Shown here: one piece after another, positions 18,646 to 27,578 of the stretch
How positions within the stretch are numbered: the stretch's first letter is position 1
How the letters are laid out: each line of letters begins with the position of its first letter
Assembly: GCA_900113425.1 (NCBI GenBank)
Contig: FOZF01000002.1
Span: forward strand, 248,001 to 312,000
Direction: 5' to 3'
DNA length: 64,000 nt
DNA from: Stenotrophomonas maltophilia
GTDB taxonomy: Bacteria > Pseudomonadota > Gammaproteobacteria > Xanthomonadales > Xanthomonadaceae
The notes under the pieces: generated by a model
What the model was told of the DNA's origin: nothing
What the model saw: only the letters and a program-made list of their open reading frames with translations
The model's database searches: none
Program-made: the position numbers and the translations under genes

Positions 18646-21591
18646 TCAGAAGCGCTGGGTGTACTTCATGTACAGGAAGCGGCCGATGTCGAAACCGCCG
18701 TAGTAGGACACGTTGGAGCTCGGCTGGCTGTACATCGTCGGGCCAACGCGGTTGAACACGTTGTTGGCGCCCACGGCGACCGTGGCATCCCACGGGGCGT
18801 TCCAGCGCAGCTGCACGTCATTGAAGACCGTGGCGCCACGCACGTTGGTCGGGCTGCCGATCGAGACGCCCTGGTTGTTGGGGGAACGGAAGTCCGGATT
18901 GCTGCACTCTTCCGGGAATGCCGAGGCACTCAGGCAGGCCTCCTTCATGCTCGAATAGTAGCGGGTGGTCCAGCTGGCACCGAATGCGCCGCCGTCCCAT
19001 CCCAGCATCAGGTTGGAGCGGATCCGGAAGTTGGAACCCCAGCCTACGCCGGTGTTCGGGTTCGGGTGGAGAACCTTGTTCCGGGTCGTCACCAGATCAT
19101 CGCGGCTGGTGTAGGTGCTGTTCGACTGCACGCTGAAGGTGCCGAAGCGCTCGGTCGGCAGCCGGTAGCTCACGTCCAGGTCGAAGCCTTCCACCTCGCG
19201 GTAGCCGGCGTTGATGCCGGTGCGGCGCAGGTCATTGACGATGCCGGTGATCGGATCGCGGCTGAACACGCTGCAGCGAGCATCGATGTTGTTGATGTAG
19301 CAGTCGTTGAGGATCAGGTTGGAGGTGTCGGCGATGATCGTGTTCTTGACCTCGATCTGCCACCAGTCCACTGCGATGTTCAGGTTCTGCACGAAGTGCG
19401 GGCTGTACACGAAGCCCAGCGTCTTCGACGTGGAGGTTTCCGGGGTCAGGTTCGGATTGGAGCCCGACAGGAACGCAACCGGGGTCTGCGTGTTGGCGGC
19501 GGTGGTCGGCGTAAAGCCCTGCGCGAGCTGGCGGAAGGTGTTTGCATCCACCCCTGCCGGCAGCAGCTGCTGGCAGCGGGCACGCACCGTGGGGCTGTTG
19601 GCCGACGCGCCGAAGCGGGTATCGCATGGATCGGTGTAGAAGTCGAACGACTGCGAACCACCCGAGTACAGATCGGCGATGGTGGGCGCACGGAAGCCTT
19701 CGGCCCAGGTACCCCGCAGCAGCAGCGAATCGATCGGCTTCCACTTGAAGCCGAACTTGCTGTTGGTGGTGTTGCCGAAGGTGTTGTAGTCGGAGAAGCG
19801 GCTGGCGACGTTGAAGCTGAGCTCGCGTGCGCCCGGAAGATCGGCCAGCACCGGGATGTTCAGCTCGGCGTAGACTTCATCGACCTTGTAGCTGCCACCG
19901 GTGGGGAAGGCGGTGAGGCCGGAGGTGTTGCCCGACTGCACCAGCGCATCAGGGCTGAACTCGCCGCTTTCCTTGCGCTGCTCGACGCCGATCGCAAAAC
20001 CCAGATCGCCAGCCGGCAGGGTCAGCACGCTGCCGGCCAGATTCGCGGTGAAGACCTTGGTCTTGGTCTCGGCCGTGGCGTGCATGGTCGGGAACAGATA
20101 GCGCATCAGCGCCTCGTTGCCGGTCAGTGCGCCCGGACCGGACTGCCCGAACGAGATGAACGGGTTGTAGGGAACACACTGGTTGAAACTGATCGGGTTG
20201 GCTGCCGTGCCGCACTGCACCTGACCGCTGCTGTTGAGGAACGACGGGCCCACGGAGGCCCGCAGCGAGGTCAGGTTGAGATCGCCGGTGGCGGTCTCGG
20301 TGAGCTTGTTGTTGTTGTACAGATAGCTGACATCCCAATCGAAGGTGCGGTCGGCGAACTCGAACGTGCCTTCCAGAGCGCCGGTCATGCGATAGGTAGT
20401 CAGCTCCGACCGCGTGTTGCGCGGCATCTCCCAGGTACGGCGCCACCAGTTGTTGATGTCCGTGCCCAGCGGGTTGAAATAGCTGTTGGACGCCATCGGC
20501 GAACCGAAGGCCAGCGACTGGTACGGATAGCCGGCCACCTGGCGGTTCGCATCGCGGTAGCTGTACAGCATGTTGGTGCGGAAGCGCAGCGTATCGGTGA
20601 TGTCATAGATGCCGTCGGCGAACACCGAACGGCGTGTCTGCGGCGTGCGCAGATCGGTCTGCAGGTTGGTGTTGCTCTTGTCCTGGGTCGACAGCGAGTT
20701 GGTGTTCTGGGGGCGGTAGTCGGCCGGATTGCGCGGGTCGCCACCATCGCGCAGGACCACACGCACTTCGCGGAACGGGTTGGAGGCGCTGGCGGCGGGA
20801 TAGGTGATGCCGGGCAAGCCGTCGGCCGGGCGGCTGACGAAGCCGCCGAACTCGCCGACCGTGGTCCAGCCGAAGGTCGGATGGTTGGCCGAACGCGGGA
20901 AGGCGCCGTAGGGACGGTCGGCTGCGGCAACCCGGTCTTCCTTGGCGTATTCGGCGCCGAGGGTAAGCGACCCGCGGTCGCCCTTGAAGCCCATCACCAG
21001 GTCGGCGGTGCGGGTAGCGCCGTCTCCTTCGCTGTACTGGCCGTAGTAGACGCTGCCCTTTGCGCCTTCCACGTTGGTGCGGGTGATGATGTTGATCACG
21101 CCGGCGATGGCATCGGAGCCATAGATGGACGAGGCGCCGTCCTTGAGCACCTCCACCCGCTCGATCGCCGACACCGGGATGGTGGAGATGTCCTGCAGGC
21201 CGCCGGTGGTGATGCCCAGGCGCTTGCCGTTCACCAGTACCAGGGTGCGGCTCGCGCCAAGGTTGCGCAGGCTGATGTAAGTGCCGCCCACGCTTTCGCC
21301 GGAGAGCAGCGGATTGGCGCGGCTGATCGGCGGTGTGCCGACCGCACTGATGTTCTGCAGGATGTCGGCGACCGAGGAGAAGCCCTGCTTCTCGATATCG
21401 GTACGAGTGACGGTCAGCACAGGCTGCGCGGTTTCGACATCGACCTGGCGGATTCGCGAACCGGTGACTTCAATGCGGTCAAGCGTCGTTGCCTCTTGCG
21501 CCATCGCCACGCCGGTAGCGGCCGTGGAGACTGCGCCTACAGCCAGCGCGAGGCAGATCGCATCGCGCAGCGGATTGCTGTTGCAGGTCAT
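18646..21591 (-). CDS. large TonB-dependent outer-membrane receptor
   Basis: A 981-residue outer-membrane protein with a signal peptide ending VAMAQ and an N-terminal plug with TLDRIEVTGSRIRQVDVETAQ, LVLVNGKRLGITTGG and VEVLKDGASSIYGSDAIAGVIN. A long 22-strand-type barrel follows, ending in the aromatic YMKYTQRF. The size and plug resemble receptors for carbohydrates or other large nutrients rather than siderophores. The ATG at 21591 follows GGAGAG; a TTG at 21606 is less likely. It is convergent with the LacI gene, next to the C3-oxidation locus, and may admit the glycoside; but no copy of the LacI operator was found upstream, so co-regulation is not shown. Confidence 0.88.
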   Translation of the reverse strand: MTCNSNPLRDAICLALAVGAVSTAATGVAMAQEATTLDRIEVTGSRIRQVDVETAQPVLTVTRTDIEKQGFSSVADILQNISAVGTPPISRANPLLSGESVGGTYISLRNLGASRTLVLVNGKRLGITTGGLQDISTIPVSAIERVEVLKDGASSIYGSDAIAGVINIITRTNVEGAKGSVYYGQYSEGDGATRTADLVMGFKGDRGSLTLGAEYAKEDRVAAADRPYGAFPRSANHPTFGWTTVGEFGGFVSRPADGLPGITYPAASASNPFREVRVVLRDGGDPRNPADYRPQNTNSLSTQDKSNTNLQTDLRTPQTRRSVFADGIYDITDTLRFRTNMLYSYRDANRQVAGYPYQSLAFGSPMASNSYFNPLGTDINNWWRRTWEMPRNTRSELTTYRMTGALEGTFEFADRTFDWDVSYLYNNNKLTETATGDLNLTSLRASVGPSFLNSSGQVQCGTAANPISFNQCVPYNPFISFGQSGPGALTGNEALMRYLFPTMHATAETKTKVFTANLAGSVLTLPAGDLGFAIGVEQRKESGEFSPDALVQSGNTSGLTAFPTGGSYKVDEVYAELNIPVLADLPGARELSFNVASRFSDYNTFGNTTNSKFGFKWKPIDSLLLRGTWAEGFRAPTIADLYSGGSQSFDFYTDPCDTRFGASANSPTVRARCQQLLPAGVDANTFRQLAQGFTPTTAANTQTPVAFLSGSNPNLTPETSTSKTLGFVYSPHFVQNLNIAVDWWQIEVKNTIIADTSNLILNDCYINNIDARCSVFSRDPITGIVNDLRRTGINAGYREVEGFDLDVSYRLPTERFGTFSVQSNSTYTSRDDLVTTRNKVLHPNPNTGVGWGSNFRIRSNLMLGWDGGAFGASWTTRYYSSMKEACLSASAFPEECSNPDFRSPNNQGVSIGSPTNVRGATVFNDVQLRWNAPWDATVAVGANNVFNRVGPTMYSQPSSNVSYYGGFDIGRFLYMKYTQRF

Positions 21592-21943
21592 GGGCTCTCT
21601 CTCCAATGAAGCTGGGTTGTGTTGGGCGGACCCCGACAGGTGGCTTCGAAAGGCGAGGCCAATGCCTACCAGGTGAGCCGATACTGCGCTTGAAGTCTCA
21701 TAAATTAAAGTGGCGTTAATGTTTGGCGAAGCAAGTGTGACATGAGCCCTGTTTCGGTATTTTTATGTTTAAAAACAAACAGTTGAAATATTAATGTGAA
21801 ATAAAGAATGGCGTTGAGACCGCTCTTGGCCACCCTGTATATTCATTGTTCATTCAGTATTGAGTGCGTTTTGAAGTTGTGTGTCTCATTTGTAAGGGTG
21901 CTTTCCAGAAGGATCTGCTCGGTGTCCGGAGCGTTCCACTACC
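21592..21943. other. A+T-rich intergenic region upstream of the TonB receptor
   Basis: 352 nt between divergent genes. From about 21690 to 21900 the sequence is strikingly A+T-rich for this genome: 21761-21820 has only 15 G or C in 60 bases. It must hold the receptor promoter. No gene, clear inverted repeat or copy of the TGCAATCGATTGCA operator was seen. Confidence 0.55.
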
Positions 21944-22996
21944 ATGGGCCACCCCGCACGGACTCATGCCATGCAAGACGCCCTCGTTGCCCAGACCCGG
22001 CCCTCCGTTGCAAGGATCGCGGCCTGGTCGTTGATGCTGCTGGGGATGTGGCTGGTACTGAAGCTGGGCCTGGTGGTGACGCTGCTGTCGGGCCTGCTGG
22101 TGTTCCAGTTGACCCACCTGCTGGCGTCGACAGTGGAGGGACGCCTGCCGCCCGGGCGCGCGCGTGCGATCGCGGTGATCGTGCTTTCGGCCGTCATCAT
22201 CGGCGTGCTCGTGCTGGCCGGCATCGGCGTGGCGTCGTTCTTCCGCACGGAGACCGGCGGGCCGGATGCGCTGCTGGCGCGCCTGATGGACATCCTCAAC
22301 ACCTCGCGCCACCAGGTGCCGGCACTGCTGCAGCCCTATATTCCCGAGGACATGCCGGCACTGCGTGCGGCATTGAACGAGTGGGCGGCAGAGCACCAGC
22401 GGCAACTGGGCGTCGCCGGTACATCGGCGGTGCAGATCGGCGTGCGCGTGCTGATCGGCATGGTGCTCGGGGCGATGATCGCGCTGTACGACGAGCTTCC
22501 GTTGCCGACGATGGGGCCGCTGGCGCAGGAACTGATCGGCCGTACCGGCCGCCTGGCGACCGCATTCCGCCAGGTGGTGTTCGCGCAGGTGAAGATCTCC
22601 CTGCTCAACACCGTGTTCACCGCGATTTTCCTGCTGGGGGTGCTGCCGCTGTTCGGCGTGCACCTGCCGCTGTCGAAGACACTGGTACTGATCACGTTCG
22701 TCGCCGGCCTGCTGCCCGTGGTGGGCAACATCATCTCCAATACCGTCATCACCATCGTTGCCCTGTCGGTATCGTTCTACGTGGCCGTGGTGGCGCTGCT
22801 GTACCTGGTGGTGATCCACAAGCTCGAGTACTTCCTCAATGCCCGCATCGTCGGTGGCGAGATCCAGGCCCGTGCGTGGGAACTGCTGCTGTCGATGCTG
22901 GTGATGGAAGCCGCCTTCGGCCTGCCGGGGCTGGTCGCCGCGCCGGTGTTCTATGCCTATGTGAAACGGGAACTGGTGGACCAGCGCTGGATCTGA
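21944..22996 (+). CDS. AI-2E family (PerM-like) transporter
   Basis: A 350-residue inner-membrane protein with about seven hydrophobic segments: a paired helix near the N-terminus (LMLLGMWLVLKLGLVVTLLS), a soluble middle section, and a C-terminal bundle with the family's GLLPVVGNIISNTVIT and LVVIHKLEYFLNARIVGG. The family is named after the TqsA/AI-2 exporter of E. coli, but most members have unknown substrates. An in-frame ATG at 21971 (MQDALVAQ) is an equally possible start. It is a single gene divergent from the TonB receptor. Confidence 0.8.
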   Translation: MGHPARTHAMQDALVAQTRPSVARIAAWSLMLLGMWLVLKLGLVVTLLSGLLVFQLTHLLASTVEGRLPPGRARAIAVIVLSAVIIGVLVLAGIGVASFFRTETGGPDALLARLMDILNTSRHQVPALLQPYIPEDMPALRAALNEWAAEHQRQLGVAGTSAVQIGVRVLIGMVLGAMIALYDELPLPTMGPLAQELIGRTGRLATAFRQVVFAQVKISLLNTVFTAIFLLGVLPLFGVHLPLSKTLVLITFVAGLLPVVGNIISNTVITIVALSVSFYVAVVALLYLVVIHKLEYFLNARIVGGEIQARAWELLLSMLVMEAAFGLPGLVAAPVFYAYVKRELVDQRWI

Positions 22997-23091
22997 CAGT
23001 TGCCGGTGCCACCGGGCGCCACTGCAGCGCCACGTTGGACGCTTGTGGGCGCCCGGCAGCTACAGTGATCCGCACTTCAGGGGAATGGTGA

Positions 23092-24822
23092 ATGGCCCGC
23101 AAGGTGTCGCCGATCGGGTTGCGGACCTGGGTCTGGATCCTGGCCGGGCTGTTCGTGGTCTGCACGCTGCCCTTGATGGCCATCGCCCTGGTCCAGGGCA
23201 CGCTGCGCTACACCGCAGCGGAGGACAACCTCGGCAGCCTGCGCCGGTTGCGGCAGACATTTGATCTGGCCAATCTCGCGTCGGCCGAGCGCGGGCCTGC
23301 CAACAGCCTGCTCGGCAGCGATTGCGCCGATGCCGACGAACGCGCGCGGCTGGCGGGATGGCTGTCGCAGGCGCGAAAGCGGGTCGACAGGGCGATGGCG
23401 CAGATGGATGCCGTGATCCTGGCCGGGCCCTCCCTGCCCGACGAGCGCCGCACCCTGTCCGAGGCGCAGCATCAGCTCCACCAGGCGCGCGCGGCGGTGG
23501 ACCGGGTCGTGGCCAAGCCGGCCGTCGCGCGGACGGTCGACGAGGTGGAACATGCGATCAACAGCATGTTCATGGTGACCGATCGCCTGCATCGCCTGGG
23601 TTCGGCGCAGATCAACGTGCTGGTGGCCACCGGCCGCGAAGCGGCGATTCCGGCGATCCAGGGCCAGATCCTGATCGACCTGCGCGAGCATGGCGGTCGA
23701 CTGGCGTCGAATGTGATGGCACCGGTGGCGGTTCCCGGGGCCTGGCGCGTCCGGCAGGTACGCGCGTCGCAGCAGACCGAGGGCCGCCTGCTCGAGCTGT
23801 GGCGGCTGGCAGCCAGCCACGAGTCGGTGTTCCGCAGTGATCCTGTGCTGTCCTGGCACTGGGACATGGCACGCCGGCAGTACTTCGCCGAGTCGCTGCC
23901 GATGATCGAACAGCTGATCGAGGACGGTCGCCGTGGACGGCCTCCGCCGTGGAGCACCGCGGAATTCACTGCGCGCTACGTTCCGACGCTGCAGTCGCTG
24001 GAGGCGCTGCGCGACGGCTACCTGAGCATGTCCATCGATCGCTTCGAACAGGCAAGGAATCGTGAGGCGACACGGCTGGCCGTGCTGTGTGCCACCGCGC
24101 TGGGTACGCTGGCGGTGCTGGGTGTGGCCCTGCGCATCGCCAACCGGCAGATCCTCAGGCCGCTGCTGCAGGCACAGGAACAGGTGGTGCAGATCGCGTC
24201 CGATGCGCCGGGCCCCGCGCAGCACGTCACTCATCCATTGGCAGAGATGCAGCGGTTGTTCGACGCGATCGAAGTGCTGCGCGAGTCCTCACGTGAACGT
24301 TCCGCACTGACCAGCGAACTGCGCCAGCTGGCCGGCACCGATGAGCTGACCGGGTTGCTCAATCGGCGCGCGCTGGACGAACACGTGCAGCAGCGGCACG
24401 CCGCGGGCAACGTCATGGCGGTGGTGATCCTGCTCGACGTCGATCATTTCAAGGCGATCAACGACGGCCATGGCCACGCAGCAGGCGATGAGGTACTGGT
24501 GCAGGTTGCGCAGCTGCTGCGCCGGCACCTGCGGCAAACCGACAGCATCGCCCGCTACGGTGGCGAGGAGTTCCTTGTGCTGCTGGCGGATGGGGATCTC
24601 GGCGCGGGCGGCCGGTTGGCTGAATCGCTGCGCGTCGCACTGCAGCAGTCGGATATCGTGCTGTGCAACGGCAACGTGCTGCGCGTCACTGCCAGTTTCG
24701 GCGTGGCCGAAGGCAGCACCGATGCACTGGGCTGGCGTTCCCTGCTGCGCGCTGCCGATGCCGCCATGTATCGGGCCAAGGCGCAGGGACGCGACCGGGT
24801 ACGGATTGCCGGTGCACGCTGA
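23092..24822 (+). CDS. membrane-bound diguanylate cyclase (GGDEF)
   Basis: A 576-residue protein. One membrane segment near the N-terminus (VWILAGLFVVCTLPLMAIAL), a ~300-residue helical periplasmic sensor region of no recognised family, and a second membrane segment (LAVLCATALGTLAVLGVAL) lead to a C-terminal GGDEF domain. The active site is GGEEF at 490-494, and the inhibitory RxxD site is present as RQTD (481-484), exactly five residues upstream. It should therefore make cyclic di-GMP with product inhibition. No EAL or HD-GYP partner lies nearby. The ATG follows GGGGAATGGTGA. Confidence 0.92.
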   Translation: MARKVSPIGLRTWVWILAGLFVVCTLPLMAIALVQGTLRYTAAEDNLGSLRRLRQTFDLANLASAERGPANSLLGSDCADADERARLAGWLSQARKRVDRAMAQMDAVILAGPSLPDERRTLSEAQHQLHQARAAVDRVVAKPAVARTVDEVEHAINSMFMVTDRLHRLGSAQINVLVATGREAAIPAIQGQILIDLREHGGRLASNVMAPVAVPGAWRVRQVRASQQTEGRLLELWRLAASHESVFRSDPVLSWHWDMARRQYFAESLPMIEQLIEDGRRGRPPPWSTAEFTARYVPTLQSLEALRDGYLSMSIDRFEQARNREATRLAVLCATALGTLAVLGVALRIANRQILRPLLQAQEQVVQIASDAPGPAQHVTHPLAEMQRLFDAIEVLRESSRERSALTSELRQLAGTDELTGLLNRRALDEHVQQRHAAGNVMAVVILLDVDHFKAINDGHGHAAGDEVLVQVAQLLRRHLRQTDSIARYGGEEFLVLLADGDLGAGGRLAESLRVALQQSDIVLCNGNVLRVTASFGVAEGSTDALGWRSLLRAADAAMYRAKAQGRDRVRIAGAR

Positions 24823-24948
24823 GGGCCATGGCGCTGGCGATGCCGGCTATGGCGGTACGCAAGGGGCAGCATGCATCTGGCGCCGCACTTCATCCGCATC
24901 GCACAGGGCGCGGCCTAGACTTGCAGCCTGACACTGCAGGAGCCCGCC

Positions 24949-25092
24949 ATGTCCGTCGATCCTGCCTTGGTCAGCGCGCAGCCGGCGTCCCTGCTGGCTG
25001 TCCTTACCGCGGCGGGGGCGCGCATCGACGCCGATGCGCCGCGCCCTCCGTCGCCGCAGCGCCGTGGTGATGGCCGTGTGGCGGTGCAGTGA
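24949..25092 (+). CDS. possible 47-residue small protein upstream of the acetyltransferase
   Basis: ATG at 24949 has a well-placed ribosome site (CAGGAG, 7 nt spacing) and opens a 47-codon frame. The product starts MSVDPALVSAQPASLLAVLT and has a Pro/Arg-rich tail. Its TGA (25090-25092) overlaps an in-frame GTG of the acetyltransferase gene (25089), so it could couple translation of that gene. No family is recognised and codon content alone does not prove expression. Confidence 0.4.
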   Translation: MSVDPALVSAQPASLLAVLTAAGARIDADAPRPPSPQRRGDGRVAVQ

Positions 25093-25106
25093 GATCGGCC
25101 GTGGCG

Positions 25107-25607
25107 ATGCTGGAGATTCCCACGCTGCATACCGCACGGTTGCGCCTGCGCCCGCAGAGGCTGGAGGATTTCGACACCTATGCGAGCTTTCTTGCATCGC
25201 CCCGTGCGCGCGCCATGGGGGGGCCGTTTGGTGAGGTCGCAGCCTGGGGACAGTTCTGTCACGACCTGGCCAGCTGGCCCTTGTTCGGCCACGGCGCGCT
25301 GATGATCGAGCGGAGCGACAGCGGCGCCTGCATCGGACAGGTCGGCATCAATCACGGCCCGTTGTTTCCGGAAAAGGAACTGGGCTGGCTGCTGTACGAC
25401 GGCCACGAAGGGCAGGGCTTCGCCAGCGAGGCTGCGGCGGCCCTGCGCGACTGGGCGTTCACGTCGCTGCGGCTGCCGACGCTGGTGAGCTACATGGCAC
25501 CGGACAACCTCGCATCGCAGGCCGTGGCCCGGCGGCTGGGCGGGGTGCTGGATGCGGACGCGGTGCGCAACGGTCCGGACGATCTGGTGTTCCGCTACGT
25601 GCGTTGA
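25107..25607 (+). CDS. GNAT-family N-acetyltransferase (RimJ/RimL-like)
   Basis: A 166-residue cytosolic enzyme with the N-terminal TLHTARLRLRPQRLEDF, the acetyl-CoA-binding DGHEGQGFASEAAAALRDWAF and the late PDNLASQAVARRLGGVL, all typical of the Acetyltransf_3 (RimJ/RimL-like) branch. Substrates in this branch range from ribosomal protein N-termini to antibiotics and amino acids, and nothing here narrows that. The ATG at 25107 gives the usual N-terminus; a GTG at 25089, overlapping the stop of the small ORF, is the alternative. Confidence 0.85.
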   Translation: MLEIPTLHTARLRLRPQRLEDFDTYASFLASPRARAMGGPFGEVAAWGQFCHDLASWPLFGHGALMIERSDSGACIGQVGINHGPLFPEKELGWLLYDGHEGQGFASEAAAALRDWAFTSLRLPTLVSYMAPDNLASQAVARRLGGVLDADAVRNGPDDLVFRYVR

Positions 25608-25676
25608 GTTAGGACAGTAAACCCCTCGGCAGTTTGCGGAACACGGCCACGGCGTTTCATCCCGCCTTCTATGGAT

Positions 25677-27071
25677 TCAGCGAAGCGACGCTTCACCGTT
25701 CCAGGCACCGGGATCCGCCAGTTCGGGCGCAAGGGCATGCTCGACTGCGCGCCGCAGCAGTGCAGGGGCGATGTAGTGCCGGTGCACGCCATCGATCAAT
25801 GCCATGTAGACACGCCCGAAGACGTTGCGGGTCTGCACACGCGTGCCGAGGCTGATCTCGATGCGACCGTCGGTGTGCCGCTGCACGCGGACGCTGCTGC
25901 GGAAGCGCAGGTGGCGATCGTCGGCGCCCAGCAGTACTTCGGCATAGCGGCCATGTGCATCGACCTGTGAATCCAACACGGGATACCGGCCCGCAAAGAG
26001 CTGCGTGTGATCGCTGCATGCCAGCGACGAGACCGGGCAGCCCAGCCGGGCGGTGCGCAGCCCCAAGGGAGCCACCAGCCAGTTGCGCACAGCCATCAGC
26101 TGGCTGACGCCGCCCGGTGGGTTGCACAGGAAACCTTCCAGCACGTTTGCCAGCAACTGCGAAACAGGTGGCTGCTGCAGTTGAGCACCGTCCAGCCGGA
26201 GCATTGTCAGATCATGGTAGTTGCTGGACTGCAGTGCTTTGCCCAGCAGTCCGTCATCGCTGGGCGCGCGGGACTCGATGGTAAATGGAAGGGGGGCACG
26301 TTCGACGAAGCCACGCAGTGGACGCAGATTGATCCGTCGCAGCGGGCCGAGCAACGCCCGGATACGGGCGCACAGGGACGCGCACAGGCTGGGAGGTGCG
26401 GCCTGCAGTGAGAGACGCAGCAGCGGGGTGGCCGCCAACGTGGCTATGGTGGGCCAGTGCACCTCGGGAAGCACCTCGGTCAAGCTAGGAATATCAGCAC
26501 TGTTGCATTGCACCTGCGCTCTTGTTTCAGCGCTCATCGCACCGGCCAGTTCGTTGCTGTGGCAAGAAAGTGCGAACAGGGCAGGGTGGCCAGGATGATT
26601 CGATACAAACTGGTGCCAGGTACCTCCGCCAAATCGAACGGTGAAAAGGCAATCCGGTGGGATCTGGACGCGACGCAGCGAGCGCGGGAACGCTACGGGA
26701 TCGATTGCGAGCTGTGCATCGGAGGCCATCGCGAAACGCAGCTCAGCGCCTGCGCTGCCGGCGATGGCGGTGAACATGCGTGGGCCGGCGTGGCGATGGA
26801 ACGGATGTCCCCCTTCGCCGACCGTGAAACTGTACAGCGAGGACGCGTCGCCGTGCTGCAGATGCATGCCACCGAGCCGCGCAGAGGGCTCATCGAGTGC
26901 ATCGATGAAGGCGGGGTGGTGGCGCTGACGCTGGCTGGCATCAGCCACCAGAGCGTCTCCGGCACCGATGCCGAGCTGTGCGATCAGTATGACTTCAACG
27001 GGGCCGCCGCCCTCCTGAGCCGCAAGCTGTACACCTGGAAACGAACGGCTGTCGTGGGTCGGTCCAGGCAT
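25677..27071 (-). CDS. cupin-like domain fused to DUF2867
   Basis: A 464-residue protein. Residues ~80-200 look like a cupin barrel: GGHPFHRHAGPRMFTAIAG supplies HxH, and PPDCLFTVRFGGGTWHQF supplies the late His. The C-terminal ~160 residues match DUF2867: EGFLCNPPGGVSQLMAVRNWLVAPLGLRT, then EVLLGADDRHLRFRSSV and FGRVYMALIDGVHRHYI. The start is the ATG at 27071 behind GAGGAG, 11 nt after the ArsR stop; an open frame continues upstream through the ArsR gene in another phase. Stand-alone DUF2867 genes are often paired with small regulators, but the cupin fusion looks unusual. Function unknown; the cupin suggests a small-molecule or metal-binding role. Confidence 0.7.
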   Translation of the reverse strand: MPGPTHDSRSFPGVQLAAQEGGGPVEVILIAQLGIGAGDALVADASQRQRHHPAFIDALDEPSARLGGMHLQHGDASSLYSFTVGEGGHPFHRHAGPRMFTAIAGSAGAELRFAMASDAQLAIDPVAFPRSLRRVQIPPDCLFTVRFGGGTWHQFVSNHPGHPALFALSCHSNELAGAMSAETRAQVQCNSADIPSLTEVLPEVHWPTIATLAATPLLRLSLQAAPPSLCASLCARIRALLGPLRRINLRPLRGFVERAPLPFTIESRAPSDDGLLGKALQSSNYHDLTMLRLDGAQLQQPPVSQLLANVLEGFLCNPPGGVSQLMAVRNWLVAPLGLRTARLGCPVSSLACSDHTQLFAGRYPVLDSQVDAHGRYAEVLLGADDRHLRFRSSVRVQRHTDGRIEISLGTRVQTRNVFGRVYMALIDGVHRHYIAPALLRRAVEHALAPELADPGAWNGEASLR

Positions 27072-27082
27072 CGGGCGGCTCC

Positions 27083-27394
27083 TCAGCGGGCGGGTGACTT
27101 GCGGCGTGCGCGGGCTTCGCGCTTGAGTGGGCCGCCCACCGGGCAGACTTCGGCAGCCCACGAGAACAAGGTGTTGGCAAGCCGGTCGGGCACCTGTCGG
27201 AAGTACACGTACTGGCCACGCTTCTCGCGCTCGATCAGACCTGCCTCTTCAAGGATGCGCAGATGGTTGGACAGTGCCGGCTTGCTGAAATCGAAGCGCT
27301 CGGCCAGTTCGCCCGCACTGAGTTCACCGGCGCTGAGATAGGCCAGGACCTGCCGCCGGGCGGTTGAGGCGAGTGCTTCGAAGATGCGATCCAT
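27083..27394 (-). CDS. ArsR-family (SdpR-like) transcriptional repressor
   Basis: A 103-residue winged helix protein: EALASTARRQVLAYLSAGEL, SKPALSNHLRILEEAGLIEREK and GQYVYFRQV. The cysteine metal sites of ArsR/SmtB sensors are absent (only one Cys, near the C-terminus), so it is probably of the non-metal, autorepressor type. It is the first gene of a two-gene operon with the cupin-DUF2867 gene, and a perfect 20-bp palindrome lies just upstream of its start, the expected position for autoregulation. No ribosome site precedes the ATG. Confidence 0.9.
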   Translation of the reverse strand: MDRIFEALASTARRQVLAYLSAGELSAGELAERFDFSKPALSNHLRILEEAGLIEREKRGQYVYFRQVPDRLANTLFSWAAEVCPVGGPLKREARARRKSPAR

Positions 27395-27402
27395 GGGAAT
27401 GG

Positions 27403-27422
27403 AATTAACTAATTAGTTAATT
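27403..27422. promoter_or_regulatory. 20-bp perfect palindrome, probable ArsR operator
   Basis: AATTAACTAATTAGTTAATT is a perfect inverted repeat in an otherwise GC-rich region, 8 nt upstream of the ArsR start codon. Its composition and position fit an autoregulatory winged-helix site overlapping the promoter. Confidence 0.75.
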
Positions 27423-27524
27423 AATAATCAAATCGCCACCGGGGTGTCAAGTGCGGAGCCGGGTCCGAAGCTCGCGTGCAACAGCGCCGACGTTCAGCCT
27501 TTCACTTCGGGATGTGGTATATCG

Positions 27525-27536
27525 TTTATCGATAAA
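27525..27536. promoter_or_regulatory. 12-bp palindrome upstream of the DUF2975 gene
   Basis: TTTATCGATAAA, preceded by TATATCG, lies 42 nt before the TTG start. It is a candidate promoter/operator for autoregulation by the YozG-like protein of the same operon. No binding data are available. Confidence 0.45.
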
Positions 27537-27578
27537 TCCACCCCGGGGCGGCAGGGCCACCCCAATACCGGAGGCCGC

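Noticed and set aside
19066..21609. 847-codon plus-strand frame opposite the large TonB receptor
   Set aside because: Its residues mirror the receptor codons; no domain is recognisable, while the receptor has intact plug and barrel features.
21592..21943. A third copy of the LacI operator upstream of the TonB receptor
   Set aside because: Searched by eye; no TGCAATCGATTGCA or near match was found.
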